The notes beneath the pieces were generated by a model. It searched no databases. It saw nothing but the letters and a program-made list of their open reading frames with translations, and was not told where the DNA came from. Source: Pseudomonas sp. PICF141 (GTDB taxonomy: Bacteria; Pseudomonadota; Gammaproteobacteria; Pseudomonadales; Pseudomonadaceae). From it: DNA of 64,000 bases. This document shows, piece after piece, positions 25,997-35,753 of this stretch. The translations under genes and the position numbers were made by a program. The number at the start of each line of letters is the position of its first letter. The first letter of the stretch is position 1. Location of the stretch: NCBI RefSeq assembly GCF_002286815.1, contig NZ_MUNM01000026.1, positions 1 to 64,000 of the forward strand, written 5' to 3'.

Positions 25997-26887
25997 TTAG
26001 ACGGCCAGAACGCTGCAAGGCACCTGATACAGGATATGTTCGGTCGTGCTGCCCACAAGCTTGTTCAAGCCGTGAGACTGGACCCTGCCCATCACGATCA
26101 CATCCACGTGTTGCTCAAAGGCGAACTCACTCAGCGCCGAGACGGGATGTCCCAGGATGAAATGCCGACGGTCAGACGGCACACCGTATCGACCGGCCAA
26201 CTTGAGAAACGATTTCTCCAGGGTTTTACGCATCTGCCTGGTCAGTTCCAACAGCGTCAGACCGCCACCGCCCATATCCCCCAGATAGTCTGTCGAAGTG
26301 TCGCAGGCGTACAGCAGATGCAACTCGGCATCGCACTGCAACGCGAGCCCGGTAGCCTGCTGGATAATCCGCTCATTCAGCTCGCTGTCTGAAGGGTCGG
26401 TATCGCTAGCATCAACCGCCGCCACCACCTTGCGCGGCAAGGCATGGCCACTGGCGCCCACCAGATAGACCGGAATCGGACAGTGGCGCAGCAGGTGCCA
26501 ATCCTGAGGAGTGAAGAGCGCGCGCTTGAGCGCTGACTCATGCTGAACTTCCTTGATCAACAGGTCGGGCTGCATTTCCGTGACGTGATCAAGAATGTCC
26601 TGCTGCAGGTCATCGGCCCAGGCCACCTCCGTCGTCACTTCGATCCCCCGACCACGGATATTTTTTGCCTGACTCTGCAGCCAATCGCGATGATCCTGCA
26701 GGTAGCCCTCCCGAGCCGTTTCCCGCACGCCCTCTTCCAGCAGCGACAGAATGTCCAATGACTTTATCAAGGCAACTATGTGCAACGTTGCCCCGCTGGC
26801 CTTGGCCAGGGCCGCTGCATGATGTATTGCAGGCGAGTGGCGCAGGGCCGGGTTGATGATCAGTAATAACCGTTGATACTGGCTCAT
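25997..26887 (-). CDS. Universal stress protein, two tandem Usp domains (USP-3)
   Basis: 296 residues, double Usp domain. N-terminus MSQYQRLLLIINPALRHSP and C-terminal signature VMGRVQSHGLNKLVGSTTEHILYQVPCS. The ATG at 26887 was chosen since family similarity starts there; a longer frame to 26971 is without support. It is probably the first gene of the acs/E1/E2/acp operon and stands about 126 bases downstream of the exact Anr box at 27013. Expected to be made under oxygen or energy limitation. Confidence 0.92.
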   Translation of the reverse strand: MSQYQRLLLIINPALRHSPAIHHAAALAKASGATLHIVALIKSLDILSLLEEGVRETAREGYLQDHRDWLQSQAKNIRGRGIEVTTEVAWADDLQQDILDHVTEMQPDLLIKEVQHESALKRALFTPQDWHLLRHCPIPVYLVGASGHALPRKVVAAVDASDTDPSDSELNERIIQQATGLALQCDAELHLLYACDTSTDYLGDMGGGGLTLLELTRQMRKTLEKSFLKLAGRYGVPSDRRHFILGHPVSALSEFAFEQHVDVIVMGRVQSHGLNKLVGSTTEHILYQVPCSVLAV

Positions 26888-27012
26888 GAGCTGACTCCAG
26901 ACAGGTGGCTTTTCAACGCCTGCACTGCCTGTTGCGGAAGGCAGCCGTTGCATGCTCGCTGGGTCAAGCACCAGCGTTAACTTCAGACTCCTCCGTCGGG
27001 GTCTCCCTGGCG

Positions 27013-27026
27013 TTGATATAGATCAA
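27013..27026. promoter_or_regulatory. Exact FNR/Anr box TTGAT-ATAG-ATCAA
   Basis: Perfect consensus match upstream of USP-3 and the operon behind it. No strong -10 was found at the ideal distance on the minus strand, so the exact promoter position is uncertain. Confidence 0.83.
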
Positions 27027-27099
27027 ATACCTGCGCCAAGGCAGGCTGCCCGCATCACTCAGCCTGGAAGCGATAGCAGTTCGTGCGCACCTGCTGGTT

Positions 27100-27597
27100 T
27101 TATTCGTCACGAGTCCAGCTGACGCTCAGCCCGTACTCGTCATCGTTGTACTGATAATCGGCATGTCCTTTGAAAGCCGCTTCAATTGCATGACCCAGGC
27201 GGTTCGCGAGATGGATACCGGTGGTGGTCACAATCAGCGCACCGTCCGAGTCGGTCAGGCTGATGAGGCGCTCCAGGGCATGCTCCGCTTTTTCCTGTTC
27301 CTCGGTATTTTTGATCAGGTTGATGATTTCATTCAGATGCTCAAGCAAGAAGCTGCCCGATAGCGTCAGCGTACCGGCAGGCTTGCTGTCACTGATACGC
27401 CGGCATGCAGGGCAGATCATCGATTGCGCGTCATGAATCACCGTGTTTTCAGGAATCTTCCAGGTCCAGTTACCCGCCTGATAAGCGGCTCCACACTGCG
27501 AGCAGATGGCAGAACCTTCGACTCGCGGCAAACAATACGGATCATGCGCCGGGGTTTTGAACAGCTTGTTTTTTTGACTCTGCTGATACTTGTCCAT
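27100..27597 (-). CDS. Zinc-ribbon protein (BCAM0308-like, NMD3-type cysteine pairs)
   Basis: 165 residues. Two CxxC pairs, ICSQC (32-36) and ICPAC (62-66), frame a small zinc-ribbon domain in the N-terminal half; the C-terminal half is an alpha/beta domain with SLTDSDGALIVTTTGIHLANRLG and the end SVSWTRDE. It resembles the BCAM0308 family that, from memory, occurs in the Burkholderia low-oxygen locus. GAGGAAAAGACC precedes the ATG at 27597. It stands divergent from groEL with two FNR-type sites in between. An RNA- or ribosome-related role is possible by analogy to NMD3 zinc ribbons but not shown. Confidence 0.75.
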   Translation of the reverse strand: MDKYQQSQKNKLFKTPAHDPYCLPRVEGSAICSQCGAAYQAGNWTWKIPENTVIHDAQSMICPACRRISDSKPAGTLTLSGSFLLEHLNEIINLIKNTEEQEKAEHALERLISLTDSDGALIVTTTGIHLANRLGHAIEAAFKGHADYQYNDDEYGLSVSWTRDE

Positions 27598-27734
27598 GGT
27601 CTTTTCCTCACAAATGTCCTGGATAAAAATCCCACGCGAAGCCGTGTTTTCAAATCGCCCCTCTTCCCGCGGCACCCACTGAAAACACCGTGAATTTCAA
27701 GATTTCATTTGGACCCGGTTCCTCGTTGCACAGG

Positions 27735-27748
27735 TTGATAATTGTCAA
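27735..27748. promoter_or_regulatory. FNR/Anr box TTGAT-AATT-GTCAA
   Basis: One mismatch to the consensus. It is 137 bases before the ATG of the zinc-ribbon gene on the minus strand and lies on that gene's side of the gap. Confidence 0.6.
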
Positions 27749-27834
27749 TTCGTGCCAACAACCGACGGTCGGTCATCCGTGCGGAGGGTGCTCCGTATAC
27801 TGGCATTCGAGGGGGCGGCAAGGTTGTGACTTTG

Positions 27835-27848
27835 TTGATAAAAGTCAA
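27835..27848. promoter_or_regulatory. FNR/Anr box TTGAT-AAAA-GTCAA
   Basis: One mismatch to the consensus; 70 bases before the groEL ATG, the expected range for an activator site. Confidence 0.65.
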
Positions 27849-27918
27849 CGCCGCACGGGTTACTTCATAGAAGCTGCAAGGACATACTTGTTGTAGAACT
27901 GCTCAGGAGAGCAACCTG

Positions 27919-29535
27919 ATGGCTCACACCAAAATCCTGTTTCGTGCTGCCGCTCGCGAGAAAATCCTGTGCGGGGCAACACAGTTGGCGGACGCGGTTC
28001 GAGTGACCCTTGGGCCGAAATCGAAATCGGTGTTGATTCAGAATAAATGGGGTAATCCGACGGTCTGCAATGATGGCGTGACGATTGCCAAACGGATCGA
28101 CCTGCTGGATCCCGAGGAGAACCTGGGTGCCCAGATGCTGCGTCAGGCGGCGGAGCGCACCAGCGAGGCGGTAGGAGACGGGACCAGTACATCAACGATT
28201 CTGGCCCACGCAATCCTGGCTGACGGAATACGCAACGTCGTCGCGGGTGCCAGTGCAATCGACCTGAAACGCGGTATGGACCGCGGGCTTGCTCTGGTCA
28301 TGCAATCGCTGGTCGCCCAATCGCGCCCGGTCAGCACACCAAAGGAAAAGATCCAGGTCGCCACGCTTTCGGCGCATAACGACGCTGTCATCGGTCAGCT
28401 GGTTGCCGACGCTCTGGAGAAGGTCGGCATTGAAGGTGTGGTCAGTGTCGAGGAGTCCAAGACCACTGAAACAGTGGTCGACGTGATGGAAGGGATGCGC
28501 TTGGACCGTGGTTATGTCTCGCCCTACTTCGTGACGGACGCAGAGAAGATGCAAGTCGAACTCGATGATGCCTACCTGCTGCTCTGTGATTATAAAATCG
28601 GCGCACTCAAAGACCTGCTTCCATTGTTAGAGTTAATCGCCAAAAGTGGACAACCGCTGGTCCTGATCGCAGACGACATAGAAGGTGAAGCGTTGACCAC
28701 GCTGGTGGTCAATCAGATTCGGGGCGTATTGCGGGCGGTGGCGATCAAGGCGCCAGGCTTCGGTGATCGACGCAAGGAAATGCTCCAGGACATTGCGGTT
28801 CTGACCGGTGCAACCGTGATATCCAATGAAACGGGCATCAACCTCGAACAGGTCGAATTGAGCCAGTTGGGACGAGCGCATCGGGTCGTTGTGCAGAAAG
28901 ACAGCACGGCGCTGATCGGGGGGGCGGGTAAACGCGAGGCTATCGAGGCGCGTCTGCAGCAGATCCGTGCGCAAATGGACAGTACCACCAGCGATTACGA
29001 CCGTGAAAAACTTCAAGAGCGACTGGCCAGGCTCTCTGGCGGAGTCGCGGTGATCCGGGTCGGAGCCCCTTCCGAAGCCGAGATGAAGGCACGTAAAGAT
29101 GCCCTGGATGATGCGATTTCAGCGACCCGCGCGGCAATTGCCGAAGGCATTGTTCCCGGCGGCGGCCTGGCCCTGCTCAAGGCTGTGCCGATTATCGCGG
29201 CCGAGGAGGCCAACCACGAGGGGGACGTCAAGACTGGGCTGCAGATTCTTCGCCGTGCCCTGGAAGCGCCGGCCCGGATCATCGCCGAGAACTCGGCGGT
29301 GGATGCCGGCGTGGTCGTTGCGCGCATGCTCGCGGAACCGGGAAACACTGGCTTCGATGCGTCTGCCAATTGTTATGTCGACATGTACGAAGCCGGTATC
29401 ATTGATCCGACCAAGGTGGTGCGCATCGCCCTTGAAAATGCCGTCTCAGTGGCCAGTATTTTGCTGCTTACCGAGGCGACCCTGACTGACATTGAGCAAA
29501 AGGAATCTCCTGCCCAGCCACCGTTTCCTGAATGA
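27919..29535 (+). CDS. Divergent GroEL-type chaperonin without adjacent groES
   Basis: 538 residues, full-length group I chaperonin. Retained features: [26 protein letters not shown] (canonical DGTTTAT, ATPase Asp kept), [18 protein letters not shown], and [23 protein letters not shown] (the second catalytic Asp region). The C-terminus ends [12 protein letters not shown] and lacks the Gly-Gly-Met repeat tail of housekeeping GroEL. No groES is nearby. GAGAGCAACCTG precedes the ATG. It is 27 bases ahead of ftsH in the same direction. Probably a specialised paralogue for hypoxia or stress, either using the housekeeping GroES or working alone. Confidence 0.93.
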   Translation: MAHTKILFRAAAREKILCGATQLADAVRVTLGPKSKSVLIQNKWGNPTVCNDGVTIAKRIDLLDPEENLGAQMLRQAAERTSEAVGDGTSTSTILAHAILADGIRNVVAGASAIDLKRGMDRGLALVMQSLVAQSRPVSTPKEKIQVATLSAHNDAVIGQLVADALEKVGIEGVVSVEESKTTETVVDVMEGMRLDRGYVSPYFVTDAEKMQVELDDAYLLLCDYKIGALKDLLPLLELIAKSGQPLVLIADDIEGEALTTLVVNQIRGVLRAVAIKAPGFGDRRKEMLQDIAVLTGATVISNETGINLEQVELSQLGRAHRVVVQKDSTALIGGAGKREAIEARLQQIRAQMDSTTSDYDREKLQERLARLSGGVAVIRVGAPSEAEMKARKDALDDAISATRAAIAEGIVPGGGLALLKAVPIIAAEEANHEGDVKTGLQILRRALEAPARIIAENSAVDAGVVVARMLAEPGNTGFDASANCYVDMYEAGIIDPTKVVRIALENAVSVASILLLTEATLTDIEQKESPAQPPFPE

Positions 29536-29562
29536 TCGGCATGACGTGAGTAGCCCAAGGCC

Positions 29563-31389
29563 ATGAAAAAGAACGAGCAGTGGAACCTGTCCTACTTCGC
29601 GATCGCTTTTATCGTGCTGAGCCTCATGCAGATATTCTTTGGCGAGCGCCAGGCCGTGCAGCCCCTCCCGTACAGCCAGTTTCTGCAACTGTTGAACGAG
29701 CAAAAAGTCAGTGATTTGCGGGTCGATAAGGACCAGATCAGCGGCAAGTTGCATGAGCCCATCGACGGACGCGAACGGTTCTCCACCGTGCGAGTCGATC
29801 CGGCGCTGGCGACCGAACTCTCTCAATCGGGCGTCGGTTTTACCGGAGTCACTGAAAATACCTTTATGAACAGCCTGTTGGGCTGGTTGTTGCCGTTTGT
29901 CCTGATTATGGTGTTCTGGCATTTCCTGTTTCGCGGGATGGCGGACAAACAAGGCCTTGGCGGGCTGATGAATGTCGGTAAATCCCGGGCCAAGGTGTTT
30001 GTCGAACGCGACACCGGGGTCACCTTCGCCGATGTCGCGGGCATCGACGAAGCCAAGGCCGAGCTGGTGGAGATCGTCTCGTTCCTCAAGGACAAGGCCA
30101 AATACGCACGCCTGGGCGCGCACATTCCCAAGGGCACCTTGCTGGTTGGCCCGCCAGGCACCGGCAAGACCCTGGTGGCCAAAGCCATTGCCGGTGAAGC
30201 CGGTGTGCCGTTTTTTTCGATCTCCGGTTCCGAGTTCGTCGAGATGTTCGTCGGCGTCGGTGCCGCCCGGGTCCGCGACCTGTTCGAGCAGGCCAGGCAG
30301 GCGGCGCCCTGTATCATCTTCATCGATGAACTGGACGCGCTGGGCAAGATGCGCGGCGTCGGTACGCTGGGCGGCAATGACGAAAAGGAACAGACCCTCA
30401 ACCAGTTACTGGCCGAGCTGGATGGCTTCGATCCGCGCGAGGGCGTGGTGTTGCTGGCCGCGACCAACCGGCCGGAGGTTCTCGATCCGGCGTTGTTGCG
30501 GGCCGGGCGCTTCGACCGGCAGATTCTGATCGACCGCCCTGACCGCAAAGGTCGGGAGGCCATCCTCAAGGTCCATCTCAAAAAAGTCATTGTGGAGCCA
30601 GGGCTCGATGGTGCGCGTATCGCCGAGATCACCACTGGTTTCACCGGCGCCGACCTGGCCAATCTGGTTAACGAAGCGGCCATCGTCGCCACTCGACGCG
30701 GCGCCGAAGCGGTTAGCCTGAACGATTTCACCGCAGCGGTGGAGCGCCTCATCGCGGGGCTCGAACGCAAGAGCAGCCTGCTCGATCCCGACGAGCGCCG
30801 GGTGGTGGCCTATCACGAAATGGGGCATGCCCTGGCCGCCAGTACGCTGCCGGCGATGGACCCGGTGCATAAAGTGTCGATCGTGCCCCGCGCCATCGGC
30901 TCGCTCGGCTATACCCTGCAGCGACCGACCGAGGATCACTTCCTGATCAGTTGCCAGACGCTCAAGGACCGGATTGTCGTGCTGATGGCCGGACGTGCCG
31001 CCGAAGACCTGGTCTACGGCCAGATTTCTACCGGGGCCGCCGATGATCTTGTCCGTGCGACCGATATCGCCCGGCAACTGATCACCCGGTTCGGCATGAG
31101 CGCCGAACTCGGACAATCGGTGCTGGAGCGGCAAAACCCAACGTACCTGGGAGACCGCATGGCCACGGTGGGCGAGAAGGATTATTCGGAGCAGACCGCC
31201 CGGGAAATCGACCTGGGTATTCGCGCCCTGCTCGATGAAGCCTACCAACGGGCCAAGGCATTGCTGCAAAGTCGTCGGGCCGACCTGGATGAGGGGGCCC
31301 GCCTGTTGCTGGAAAAGGAAACCCTCACCCCTGAGGAATTCCCGCCACTGATGCCGCTCAAGCCGGCCCCGGCATTACCGAAACTGTGA
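29563..31389 (+). CDS. ftsH: FtsH-type membrane AAA+ zinc metalloprotease (accessory copy)
   Basis: 608 residues. Two membrane helices (about 9-25 and 107-124) flank a periplasmic domain; Walker A GPPGTGKT at about 196, Walker [12 protein letters not shown] near 250, SRH block [20 protein letters not shown], and the zinc site HEMGH at about 418 (housekeeping enzymes usually have HEAGH). The C-terminal extension is proline-rich. It degrades damaged membrane and cytosolic proteins. As the second gene of a groEL-ftsH unit it gives a chaperone-protease pair, reminiscent of the accessory FtsH copies on transmissible protein-quality-control loci. It converges on phosphoketolase with 6 bases between the stops. 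Confidence 0.94.
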   Translation: MKKNEQWNLSYFAIAFIVLSLMQIFFGERQAVQPLPYSQFLQLLNEQKVSDLRVDKDQISGKLHEPIDGRERFSTVRVDPALATELSQSGVGFTGVTENTFMNSLLGWLLPFVLIMVFWHFLFRGMADKQGLGGLMNVGKSRAKVFVERDTGVTFADVAGIDEAKAELVEIVSFLKDKAKYARLGAHIPKGTLLVGPPGTGKTLVAKAIAGEAGVPFFSISGSEFVEMFVGVGAARVRDLFEQARQAAPCIIFIDELDALGKMRGVGTLGGNDEKEQTLNQLLAELDGFDPREGVVLLAATNRPEVLDPALLRAGRFDRQILIDRPDRKGREAILKVHLKKVIVEPGLDGARIAEITTGFTGADLANLVNEAAIVATRRGAEAVSLNDFTAAVERLIAGLERKSSLLDPDERRVVAYHEMGHALAASTLPAMDPVHKVSIVPRAIGSLGYTLQRPTEDHFLISCQTLKDRIVVLMAGRAAEDLVYGQISTGAADDLVRATDIARQLITRFGMSAELGQSVLERQNPTYLGDRMATVGEKDYSEQTAREIDLGIRALLDEAYQRAKALLQSRRADLDEGARLLLEKETLTPEEFPPLMPLKPAPALPKL

Positions 31390-31395
31390 TCCCCA

Positions 31396-33777
31396 TCAAG
31401 CCCGGTTATCCGGCGTCGGCGTCCATTGCCACTGCATCACTTCGGGCATGTCTTGCCCGTGTTCGATGAGATAAAGCTTGTGCTTCTCCATCGTCGCCCA
31501 GTAACGCGCCCGGGCAGTCTGGAGCTGATCGTGCAGCCGGGGCACGCGCTCGATGACATCCAGCGCCAGCTGATATCGGTCCAGGTTATTGAGCACCGCC
31601 ATGTCGAACGGTGTGGTGGTCGCCCCCTCGTCCTTGAAGCCGCGAACATGAAAATTTTCGTGATTGGTGCGCTTGTACAGCAGTCGGTGGATCAGCGCGG
31701 GATAGCCGTGGAAGGCGAAAATCACGGGCCGGTCGACGGTGAACAGTTCATCGAATGCGTTGTCCGGCAAACCATGGGGATGGTGGTACGACGGTTGCAG
31801 GACCATCAGGTCGACGACATTGATCACCCTCACCCGCAAATCCGGCACGTATTCGCGCAGCAAGGTGACCGCGGCCAGGGTTTCCAGGGTCGGCACGTCG
31901 CCGGCACAGGCCATGACCACGTCGGGGTCGCTATCGTCCTGGCAGGCCCAGTCCCACCGTCCGATGCCGACCTGGCAATGACGAATCGCCGCATCGATAT
32001 TCAGCCATTGCCACTCCGGTTGCTTGCCGGCCACGATCACGTTGACGTAATTGCGGCTTCTGAGGCAATGATCGGCCACCGACAAGAGGCAATTGGCGTC
32101 GGGCGGCAGATAGATCCGGACCACGTCCGCGGTCTTGTTCGCCACCAGATCAATGAACCCCGGGTCCTGATGGGAAAAGCCGTTATGGTCCTGGCGCCAG
32201 ACATGGGACGTGAGCAAATAGTTGAGCGAGGCAATGGGTTTGCGCCATGGCACTTCAGCGGCGGTTTTCAGCCATTTGGCATGCTGGTTGAACATCGAGT
32301 CGACGATGTGGATGAACGCCTCGTAACAGGAAAACAGCCCATGCCGGCCCGTCAACAAATAGCCTTCGAGCCAGCCTTCGCACACCTGTTCGCTCAGAAT
32401 CTCCATCACCCGGCCATCGGCCGCCAGATTGACGTCGTCGACGCCCAGCGGCTCCATCCATGCCTTGAGGCTGACTTCATACATTGCATCCAGACGGTTC
32501 GAGGCGGTTTCGTCCGGACCGAACAGACGAAAATTGCTCGACGCCAGGTTGGCTTTCATCACATCTCGCAAAAATGTTCCCAGCACCCGTGTGGCTTCTG
32601 CACGCAGACCACCGGGAACCTCGACATTCACCGCATAATCGGTGAACCGCGGCAGCTCCAGCGATCGCAACAGCAGCCCACCGTTGGCGTGGGGATTGGC
32701 GCTCATTCGCCGGTGGCCGGTCGGCGCCAGGGCAGCGATTTCGGGCAGCAAGGTGCCATTGGCGTCAAATAGCTCGTCAGGTCGGTAGCTGTAGAGCCAT
32801 TCCTCCAATTGGCGCAAATGCGTGTGTTGCTGGAAATCGGCCAGCGGGACTTGATGCGCGCGCCAGGTGCCTTCGACCCGACGACCATCGACGAATGTCG
32901 GCCCGGTCCAGCCCTTGGGCGTGCGTAACACCAGCATCGGCCATAAAGGCCGTTCCGGTGTCCGGGTTTGCGGCCGTTGGCGCGCGATCCGCTGAATTTC
33001 CCGAATCTCCAGCACCATGGTGTCCAGCGTTTTGGCCAGCGCTTGATGAACCTCTGCCGGATCATCGCCCTCGACGAAATACGGGTCGTAGCCATAGCCA
33101 TACATCAAGGCCGATAACTCTTCCTCGCTGATGCAGGAGAGTACGGTCGGGTTGGCGATTTTGTACCCGTTCAGATGCAAAATCGGCAGCACCGCCCCGT
33201 CACGCGCCGGGTTGAGGAACTTGTTGGAGTGCCAGCTGGCCGCCAACGTCCCGGTTTCGGCCTCGCCGTCGCCAATGACACACGCCACCATCAAATCCGG
33301 ATTATCGAACGCGGCGCCGTAGGCATGGGCCAGGCTATAGCCCAGTTCGCCGCCTTCATGGATCGACCCCGGAATCTGCGCTGAAACATGGCTGGAAATG
33401 CCGTAGGGCCAGGAAAACTGCCGAAACAGTCGGGTCAGACCGTTGGTGTTGCACCCCACCGACGGGTTGAATTCGGTGTACGTCCCTTCCATGTAGGTCT
33501 GGGCCACGACCGCCGGGCCGCCATGCCCGGGGCCGGCGATGAAGATCATGTTCAGGTCGTGGGTCGTGATCAGGTGGTTGAGGTGCGTGTAGATCAGGTT
33601 CAACCCCGGCGTCGTACCCCAGTGTCCCAGCAGCCGTGGCTTGACATGCGCCAGTGTCAGCGGCTCCTTCATCAGCGGGTTGTCCTTGAGGTAGATCTGC
33701 CCCACCGCCAGATAATTGGAGGCCCGCCAGTAGGCATCCAGTCCTTCCAGTTGCTCGGCACTCAAAAAATCGTTCAT
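31396..33777 (-). CDS. xfp: Xylulose-5-phosphate/fructose-6-phosphate phosphoketolase
   Basis: 793 residues, TPP-dependent cytosolic enzyme that splits X5P or F6P with phosphate to acetyl-phosphate plus GAP or E4P. The segments [33 protein letters not shown] (family signature region) and [17 protein letters not shown] are diagnostic. The ATG at 33777 has GGAGAA 6 bases upstream, and similarity ([19 protein letters not shown]) begins there. No acetate kinase or phosphotransacetylase is in the window, so the fate of acetyl-phosphate depends on genes elsewhere. Divergent from the FNR-type regulator across a gap containing a perfect Anr palindrome. Confidence 0.95.
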   Translation of the reverse strand: MNDFLSAEQLEGLDAYWRASNYLAVGQIYLKDNPLMKEPLTLAHVKPRLLGHWGTTPGLNLIYTHLNHLITTHDLNMIFIAGPGHGGPAVVAQTYMEGTYTEFNPSVGCNTNGLTRLFRQFSWPYGISSHVSAQIPGSIHEGGELGYSLAHAYGAAFDNPDLMVACVIGDGEAETGTLAASWHSNKFLNPARDGAVLPILHLNGYKIANPTVLSCISEEELSALMYGYGYDPYFVEGDDPAEVHQALAKTLDTMVLEIREIQRIARQRPQTRTPERPLWPMLVLRTPKGWTGPTFVDGRRVEGTWRAHQVPLADFQQHTHLRQLEEWLYSYRPDELFDANGTLLPEIAALAPTGHRRMSANPHANGGLLLRSLELPRFTDYAVNVEVPGGLRAEATRVLGTFLRDVMKANLASSNFRLFGPDETASNRLDAMYEVSLKAWMEPLGVDDVNLAADGRVMEILSEQVCEGWLEGYLLTGRHGLFSCYEAFIHIVDSMFNQHAKWLKTAAEVPWRKPIASLNYLLTSHVWRQDHNGFSHQDPGFIDLVANKTADVVRIYLPPDANCLLSVADHCLRSRNYVNVIVAGKQPEWQWLNIDAAIRHCQVGIGRWDWACQDDSDPDVVMACAGDVPTLETLAAVTLLREYVPDLRVRVINVVDLMVLQPSYHHPHGLPDNAFDELFTVDRPVIFAFHGYPALIHRLLYKRTNHENFHVRGFKDEGATTTPFDMAVLNNLDRYQLALDVIERVPRLHDQLQTARARYWATMEKHKLYLIEHGQDMPEVMQWQWTPTPDNRA

Positions 33778-33842
33778 GACGTTCTCCGCGAGGGGCTCGG
33801 TATACCGATAAACATGCGCCAATTCTGGGAGTCTGCAACGCG

Positions 33843-33868
33843 CAAGACTTGATTTACATCAAGTCTTG
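33843..33868. promoter_or_regulatory. 26-bp perfect palindrome containing an exact FNR/Anr box
   Basis: Arms CAAGACTTGAT and ATCAAGTCTTG are perfectly complementary around a 4-base spacer TTAC. The core 33849-33862 is an exact TTGAT-N4-ATCAA. It lies between the divergent phosphoketolase and FNR-type genes. A CAGAAT sequence at 33822-33827 on the minus strand gives near -41.5 spacing towards phosphoketolase. The symmetry extends three bases each side beyond the normal FNR site. Confidence 0.88.
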
Positions 33869-33988
33869 CCCCGGCCGCCCCGTCTCGATGAGAGAGAGCC
33901 TTTTCCCGCTCGTCGATTGCCTTTGTAAACGCCCGATTGAAGTTGCGATTCGAACTATCCTTTACCCCACTGTCAGGGGGCTACGGCG

Positions 33989-34735
33989 ATGCCCGAAATA
34001 CGGCCATATCAACATCATTATCTGAAGGCCGCGTGCTCCAACTGCAGCGTCCTGGAGTTGTGCCTGCCGATCGGCTTGACCGGCCAGGAGGTCGAGCGGC
34101 TGGATACCCTGATCGTTCAGCGGGTAAAGGTTAAAAAAGGCGCAGCCCTGTACCGGGCCGGTGATCCGTTGCGTTCGCTGTATGCGGTACGTATCGGTTC
34201 ATTCAAGACCAGCATGCTGTCGGTCGACGGCCGCGAGCAAGTGACCGGTTTTCAGATACCCGGCGAGATGCTCGGCCTGGATGCCATCAGTGACGATCGG
34301 CACGCCTGCAGTGCTTTTGCCCTGGAGGACAGTGAAGTCTGCCCCCTGCACTACGCACAACTGGAGAAACTCGCCCACGAACTGCCCTCACTGCAACACA
34401 ACATGAACAAGCTCCTGAGCCGGGAGATCGTGCGTGATCACAACTTGCTCATGATGATGGGCAACATGAACTCCGATGAACGCCTGGCGGCCTTTCTGTT
34501 GAACCTGTCGCAACGGCTGAGCATTCGCGGGTACTCGTCCAGCGACTTCGTGCTGAAGATGCGCCGCGAAGAGATCGGTTCGTACCTGGGCCTGCGCCTG
34601 GAAACCATCTGTCGGGGCATCGCTCATCTGCGGGATCTGGAATTGGTCGAGATTTGCGGGCGTAACGTCAAAGTCCTGAATCTGGATGGGCTCAAGCAAT
34701 TGGTCGCCGGCTGTCACCGACAGTCGCCTACCTGA
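33989..34735 (+). CDS. FNR/Anr-type oxygen-responsive transcription regulator
   Basis: 248 residues. Cysteines 16, 19 and 25 (ACSNCSVLELC) plus Cys107 (RHACSAF) match the four [4Fe-4S] ligands of FNR/Anr. A cyclic-nucleotide-binding-like beta-roll (about 35-125), a dimer helix and a winged HTH (about 185-235, MRREEIGSYLGLRLETICRG) follow. In the recognition helix Glu205 and Arg209 are kept as in FNR, but the Ser between them is Cys208 (ETICR versus ETxSR). AGGGGG precedes the ATG. It is embedded among its presumed targets and its own upstream region carries the Anr palindrome, so autoregulation is likely. This is probably a paralogue, with the housekeeping Anr elsewhere. Confidence 0.92.
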   Translation: MPEIRPYQHHYLKAACSNCSVLELCLPIGLTGQEVERLDTLIVQRVKVKKGAALYRAGDPLRSLYAVRIGSFKTSMLSVDGREQVTGFQIPGEMLGLDAISDDRHACSAFALEDSEVCPLHYAQLEKLAHELPSLQHNMNKLLSREIVRDHNLLMMMGNMNSDERLAAFLLNLSQRLSIRGYSSSDFVLKMRREEIGSYLGLRLETICRGIAHLRDLELVEICGRNVKVLNLDGLKQLVAGCHRQSPT

Positions 34736-34769
34736 CACCCCCAGGTGCATCGGCTTTTGGAGAATCGTC

Positions 34770-35753
34770 ATGCGCGCCATGGTTTTGCATGCCCCCGGCC
34801 AGCCACTGCAACGGGAAGAGCGCGCTATCCCCAGCCCTGACGCGCACCAGCTGTTAATCAAAGTCCTGGCCTGTGGCGTGTGCCGCACCGACCTGCATCT
34901 GGTGGACGGTGAATTGCCGCAAGCGGTGCTGCCGCGGGTGCCGGGCCATGAAATCGTCGGTGAAGTGACGGCGGTGGGGGCCAACGTTGCACCCGACTGG
35001 GTGGGCAAGCGCGTCGGCGTTCCCTGGCTCGGCTGGACGTGCGGTGAGTGCACATTCTGCCGCTCGGGCCGGGAGAACCTCTGCGATCGCGCCCGGTTCA
35101 CCGGCTGTCACCTGGATGGCGGCTATGCCGAGTTCACCGTTGCCGACGCCCATTTCTGTTTCCCCATCCCGGACGCGCTCTCGGCCGCCGAAGCCGCACC
35201 GCTGCTGTGTGCCGGGCTGATCGGTTTTCGCGCCTTGCAAATGGCCAAAGGGGCGCATCATCTGGGTCTTTATGGCTTCGGCGCGGCGGCGCATCTGGCG
35301 ATTCAGGTAGCACGGGGCCGGGGGCAGCAGGTGTATGCCTTCACCCGACCGGGCGACAGCGAGGGTCAGGCCTATGCCCGAACCCTGGGCGCCGAATGGG
35401 CTGGTCCCTCGGATCAACCGCCGCCGCACCCGCTCGATGCCAGCCTGATCTTCGCCCCCGTCGGTGCGCTGGTGCCGTTGGCGCTGGAAGCCACCGTCAA
35501 GGGTGGCTGTGTGATTTGCGCGGGCATCCACATGAGCGACATCCCCAGCTTCCCCTATCGCCTGTTATGGGGCGAACGCAGTGTCCGTTCAGTGGCAAAC
35601 CTGACCCGCGAGGACGGCACGGCGTTTTTTGCAGAGCTGCGTCATACGCCTGTCCACAGCGATGTGACCTGTTTCGCCCTGGACGATGCCAATCAGGCAC
35701 TGGCAAGCCTGCGGGCCGGTCAGGTCAAAGGCGCGATTGTGCTCATCCCCTGA
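34770..35753 (+). CDS. Zinc-dependent alcohol dehydrogenase (MDR family)
   Basis: 327 residues. Catalytic zinc ligands in CGVCRTDLH and PGHEIVGEV; structural-zinc cysteines in CGECTFC and RSGRENLC; nucleotide-binding turn GLYGFGAAAHLAIQ, a GFGAAA version of GxGxxG. Family members reduce aldehydes to alcohols with NAD(P)H during fermentation. TTGGAGAA lies before the ATG at 34770. It follows the FNR-type gene by 34 bases in the same direction, probably in one transcript. Its last 11 bases overlap the convergent USP-4 gene. Together with phosphoketolase and the PDH-like operon it suggests redox balancing from acetyl units. Confidence 0.9.
   Translation: MRAMVLHAPGQPLQREERAIPSPDAHQLLIKVLACGVCRTDLHLVDGELPQAVLPRVPGHEIVGEVTAVGANVAPDWVGKRVGVPWLGWTCGECTFCRSGRENLCDRARFTGCHLDGGYAEFTVADAHFCFPIPDALSAAEAAPLLCAGLIGFRALQMAKGAHHLGLYGFGAAAHLAIQVARGRGQQVYAFTRPGDSEGQAYARTLGAEWAGPSDQPPPHPLDASLIFAPVGALVPLALEATVKGGCVICAGIHMSDIPSFPYRLLWGERSVRSVANLTREDGTAFFAELRHTPVHSDVTCFALDDANQALASLRAGQVKGAIVLIP

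Larger units (their letters stand above)
27598..27918. promoter_or_regulatory. Divergent zinc-ribbon/groEL intergenic region
   Basis: 321 bases with two FNR-type sites described separately. Around 27883-27888 CATACT could be a -10 for groEL. No CIRCE repeat and no groES ORF were found here. Confidence 0.5.

Noticed and set aside
31426..32772. Plus-strand open frame opposite phosphoketolase
   Set aside because: Antisense to a well-conserved enzyme; translation has no known domain.
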